DNA of 64,000 bases, from NCBI RefSeq assembly GCF_023516615.1, contig NZ_JAMGBF010000040.1:1-64000 (forward strand). The letters run 5' to 3'. The DNA is from Streptomyces panaciradicis. Lineage in GTDB: Bacteria > Actinomycetota > Actinomycetes > Streptomycetales > Streptomycetaceae. Positions 61,196 to 64,000 of the stretch are shown one piece after another. The notes beneath the pieces are model-generated. The model was not told the origin of the DNA, did no database searches, and worked only from the letters and a program-made list of their open reading frames with translations. Within the stretch, counting starts at the first letter, position 1, and every line of letters starts with the position of its first letter. The position numbers and the translations under genes were made by a program.

Positions 61196-62760
61196 GCGCC
61201 GGTCGCCTCCAGGACCGCCATCGCCGCGTTGTGGCCGGGGACGCCGCTCACGCCGCCGCCGCGTACCGCTCCGGCACCGCACAGCAGGACGTTGGCGTGG
61301 CCGGTCTCCACGCCCCAGCGGCCGGTGCCCTCCTGGGTGTGCGGCCAGGCCAGGGCGCGGTGGAAGATGTTGCCGCCGGGCAGGCGCAGGTCGCGCTCCA
61401 GGTCCAGGGGGGTCTTCGCCTCGATGCAGGGGCGGCCGTCCGCGTCGACGGCCAGGCAGTCGGCGAGCGGTTCGGCGAGGTGGGCGTCGAGCTGGGCGAG
61501 GGTGGACTTCAGGAGTTCCTCGCGCACGGAGTCGTTGTCCGCCTCGAAGAGCCGGGCCGGGGTGTGCAGGCCGAAGAGGGTGAGCGTCTGGTAGCCCTGC
61601 TCGACGAGGTCCGCACCGAGGATCGTGGGGTCGGTCAGGGAGTGGCAGTAGATCTCCGAGGGCGGTGCGGCGGGCAGCCGGCCCGCGGCGGCCTGGGCGT
61701 GGGCGGTGGCGAGCTGCTCGTAGCCCTCGGCGATGTGGAAGGTGCCGGCGAACGCCTCGCGCGGGTCGACGGAGTCGTCACGCAGCCTGGGCAGCCGCTT
61801 GAGCAGCATGTTCACCTTCAGCTGGGCGCCCTCGGCGGGGGCGGGCGGCGCGTCGCCGGTCAGCTCGGCCAGGGCCTGCGGGGAGGCGTTGACCAGCACG
61901 TGGCGGGCGCCGACCGTGGCCTCGCCGTCGGCCGTGCGGTACGTGATCTCGGCGGCTCGCCCGTCCGTGTCGACGCGCACCGCCTCGTGCCCGGTGGCGA
62001 CGACCGCGCCCGCCTCCCGGGCCGCCGCGGCCAGGGCGTCGGTCAGCGCGCCCATGCCGCCGACCGGGACGTCCCACGCGCCCGTGCCGCCACCGATGAC
62101 GTGGTAGAGGAAGCAGCGGTTCTGGGCCAGCGAGGGATCGTGGGCGTCGGCGAAGGTCCCGATGAGGGCGTCGGTGAGGACCACGCCCCGCACGAGGTCG
62201 TCGGCGAAGCGGTCCTCGACGGCGACGCCGAGCGGGTCCTCGAAGAGGATGCGCCACGCCTCCTCGTCGTCGATGCGCCGGCGCAGCTCGTCCCGGGTGG
62301 GCAGCGGCTCGGTGAGGGTCGGGAAGACGCGCTCGGCGACGCGGCCCGTCATGCCGTAGAAGCGCTGCCATGCCTCGTACTCGCGCTCGGAGCCGGTGAG
62401 CCGGGCGAAGGCCTCCCGGGTGCGCCTCTCGCCGCCGCCGACCAGCAGTCCGGTGGCCCGGCCGGCGCGTTCCACGGGGGTGTACGACGAGATGGTGCGG
62501 GCGCGGACGCGGAAGTCCAGGCCGAGGTCGCGCACGATCTTCTTCGGCAGCAGGCTGACCAGGTACGAGTAGCGCGACAGCCGTGCGTCCACGCCGGCGA
62601 ACGGACGGGTGGAGACGGCGGCGCCGCCGGTGTGCCCGAGGCGCTCCAGGACCAGCACGGATCGTCCGGCGCGGGCCAGGTAGGCGGCGGCGACCAGGCC
62701 GTTGTGGCCGGCGCCGACGACGACGGCGTCGTAGCTGCGGTGTGCCTCGTGTGCGGTCAT
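61192..62760 (-). CDS. FAD-dependent phytoene desaturase-like oxidoreductase
   Basis: 522 aa. N-terminal GxGxxG dinucleotide fold: VVVGAGHNGLVAAAYLARAGRSVLVLERLGHTGG. The C-terminal [28 protein letters not shown] closes the FAD domain, as in the PYROXD2/CrtI family. Its close relation to carotenoid desaturases makes a pigment or a polyprenyl substrate possible, but the family also covers other oxidations. Co-transcribed with the downstream methyltransferase gene. Confidence 0.88.
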   Translation of the reverse strand: MTAHEAHRSYDAVVVGAGHNGLVAAAYLARAGRSVLVLERLGHTGGAAVSTRPFAGVDARLSRYSYLVSLLPKKIVRDLGLDFRVRARTISSYTPVERAGRATGLLVGGGERRTREAFARLTGSEREYEAWQRFYGMTGRVAERVFPTLTEPLPTRDELRRRIDDEEAWRILFEDPLGVAVEDRFADDLVRGVVLTDALIGTFADAHDPSLAQNRCFLYHVIGGGTGAWDVPVGGMGALTDALAAAAREAGAVVATGHEAVRVDTDGRAAEITYRTADGEATVGARHVLVNASPQALAELTGDAPPAPAEGAQLKVNMLLKRLPRLRDDSVDPREAFAGTFHIAEGYEQLATAHAQAAAGRLPAAPPSEIYCHSLTDPTILGADLVEQGYQTLTLFGLHTPARLFEADNDSVREELLKSTLAQLDAHLAEPLADCLAVDADGRPCIEAKTPLDLERDLRLPGGNIFHRALAWPHTQEGTGRWGVETGHANVLLCGAGAVRGGGVSGVPGHNAAMAVLEATGA

Positions 62761-62855
62761 GGTTCTTGGTAACACGCGGTGATCCGGATCGGCCAGAGAG
62801 GGACACCGAGCGGTGAGCAGCGGGTGCCATCGGCGACACGGACGCGGCGACGCGA

Positions 62856-64000
62856 TCACTGCCCGCCGGCGGCCTGCTGCCGCTGGCGCAGCACCGCCAC
62901 CCTGCGGTACAGCTCGACGGCCTCCGCGCCGCGGCCGAGCTGCTCCAGGCAGTGGGCCTCGTCGTTGCGGCTGGCGAGGGCGTCGGGGTGCTCGGGCCCC
63001 AGGACGCGCTCGCGGGCGGCGGCCACCCGCCGGTACTCGGTCAGGGCGTCGGCCCAGCGGCCCAGCCAGCCCAGGCCGACGGCGACCTCGCGGCGGCTGA
63101 CCAGGGTGTCGGGGTGCTCGGGCCCCAGAACGCGCTCGCGGATGGCGCACACGTCGCGGGATTCGGCCAGGGCCTCCTCCCAGCGGCCCAGCCGGCCGAG
63201 GTTGACGCCGAGGCCGTGCCGGGCGCGCAGGGTCTCGGGATGGGTGGCCCCCTGGACCCGGGTGCGGTCGTCGATCAGTGCGCGGTACAGGGCCAGCGCG
63301 TCCTCGCTGCGGCCGAGCCGGCCGAGGCTGATGCCGATCTCGTAGCGGGCGGCGAGGGTGTCGGCGTGGTCGGGGCCGAGGGCGCGGGCGCGGGCCTCGG
63401 CGACCTCGCGGTAGGTCTGCAGCGCCTCCTGCCAGCGGCCCAACTGCCCCAGCGCGTAGGCGACCTCGTAGCGGGTGACCAGGGTGTCGGGGTGCTCGGG
63501 GCCCAGGACGCGGGCGCGGGCGGCGGCCACGTCGCGGGCCATGCGGTAGGAGTCCTCCTGGCGGCCGAGCCTGCTGAGGTTGAAGGCGAGGTTGTGGCGG
63601 CAGCGCAGGGTGTCGGGGTGGTCGGCGCCCAGGACGCGCTCGCGGGCGGCGAGCACGGCGGTGTACACCTGGTGCGCGTCGAAGTGGCGGCCCAACTGGC
63701 CCAGTACGTAGGCCATTTCCTGGCGGGCGGCCAGGGTGTCGGGGTGGTCGGCGCCCAGGACGCGCTCGCGGGCGGCGCGCACGGCGGTGTACACCTGGTG
63801 CGCGTCGAAGTGGCGGCCCAACTGGCCCAGTACGTAGGCCATTTCCTGGCGGGCGGCCAGGGTGTCGGGGTGGTCGGCGCCCACGGCGCGCGTTCTCGCG
63901 GCGGCCACGAACTTGTACTCCCGCAGGGCGTCGGCCGCGTGGCCGGTGCGGCTCAGGGTGAAGGCGACCTCGTAGCGGCTGGCGAGGGTGTCGGGGTGCT
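62856..64000 (-). CDS. Tetratricopeptide repeat protein, N-terminus beyond the window
   Basis: Only the C-terminal part is seen (about 380 aa). It consists of about nine 42-residue repeats with the pattern ERVLGPEHPDTL, then LGRLGRWEEAL: TPR_10/12-type (kinesin light-chain-like). Units of 126 bp repeat in DNA: 63611-63736 and 63737-63862 are identical except for one base, so they were duplicated recently. Such repeats follow NB-ARC, CHAT or kinase domains in actinobacteria; the N-terminal domain is not in this window, so no function is given. Confidence 0.9.
   Translation of the reverse strand, partial: HPDTLASRYEVAFTLSRTGHAADALREYKFVAAARTRAVGADHPDTLAARQEMAYVLGQLGRHFDAHQVYTAVRAARERVLGADHPDTLAARQEMAYVLGQLGRHFDAHQVYTAVLAARERVLGADHPDTLRCRHNLAFNLSRLGRQEDSYRMARDVAAARARVLGPEHPDTLVTRYEVAYALGQLGRWQEALQTYREVAEARARALGPDHADTLAARYEIGISLGRLGRSEDALALYRALIDDRTRVQGATHPETLRARHGLGVNLGRLGRWEEALAESRDVCAIRERVLGPEHPDTLVSRREVAVGLGWLGRWADALTEYRRVAAARERVLGPEHPDALASRNDEAHCLEQLGRGAEAVELYRRVAVLRQRQQAAGGQ

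Overview
The window is very GC-rich, its genes are dense with G or C at third codon positions, and GTG and TTG starts are common. It carries an SsgA-like sporulation protein, an NsdA/NsdB-type developmental regulator, a DUF397 protein, a LuxR-family ATPase regulator and many secreted enzymes. This points to Streptomyces or a very close relative, in accessory or arm-like chromosome rather than the conserved core. I saw no rRNA, tRNA, insertion sequence or CRISPR array.

Layout. 1-400: three copies of a 92-bp repeat. 0.4-2.8 kb: a B12-type MerR regulator divergent from an ECF sigma factor, followed by a small zinc-motif membrane protein (a LitR/LitS-like unit). 2.8-5.7 kb: ArsR-AHSA1 fusion, GNAT acetyltransferase, amino acid permease. 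5.8-9.9 kb: a ROK repressor with a secreted exo-beta-glucosaminidase and two related operators. 9.9-13.9 kb: secreted protein, small membrane protein, epimerase, GNAT. 14-21.2 kb: a nucleoside deaminase, a very large fusion protein and a methyltransferase, lying between two intergenic minisatellite arrays (17-bp and about 30-bp units). 21.3-27.6 kb: secreted peptidase, MarR/thioesterase pair, arginine deiminase remnant, baeRF protein, SsgA-like protein, PAS-PP2C phosphatase. 27.6-38.4 kb: NsdA/B-like regulator, phosphotransferase-fold protein, secreted amidase, LuxR-type regulator, CGNR protein, universal stress protein, DUF397. 38.5-55.3 kb: acyl-CoA and sterol-like catabolism genes (two thiolase-fold proteins, a double DUF35 protein, a crotonase, three acyl-CoA synthetases, a nitronate monooxygenase-like protein, a PaaK ligase), interrupted by a sulfatase-like membrane protein, an excalibur protein, a hydrolase and a metallophosphoesterase. 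55.4-64 kb: beta-lactamase-fold hydrolase, ankyrin protein, LLM and aldo/keto reductases under a TetR regulator, methyltransferase plus CrtI-like oxidoreductase, and a TPR protein cut by the window end.

The most notable item is the gene at 15392-19699. One uninterrupted reading frame encodes a membrane sensor, PAS, GGDEF and EAL domains (both with intact motifs), and then a complete PLP-dependent alpha-oxoamine synthase-like domain. An NNMT-like methyltransferase follows 5 nt later. I infer a c-di-GMP-linked enzyme making or modifying a small aminoketone-type metabolite; I know of no described system of this form. A second strong observation is a near-identical 26-bp operator in front of the FadD19-like gene and the nitronate monooxygenase/acyl-CoA synthetase pair, about 13 kb apart, which suggests one regulon. 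All functional calls rest on reading translated sequences by eye; no database search was run.
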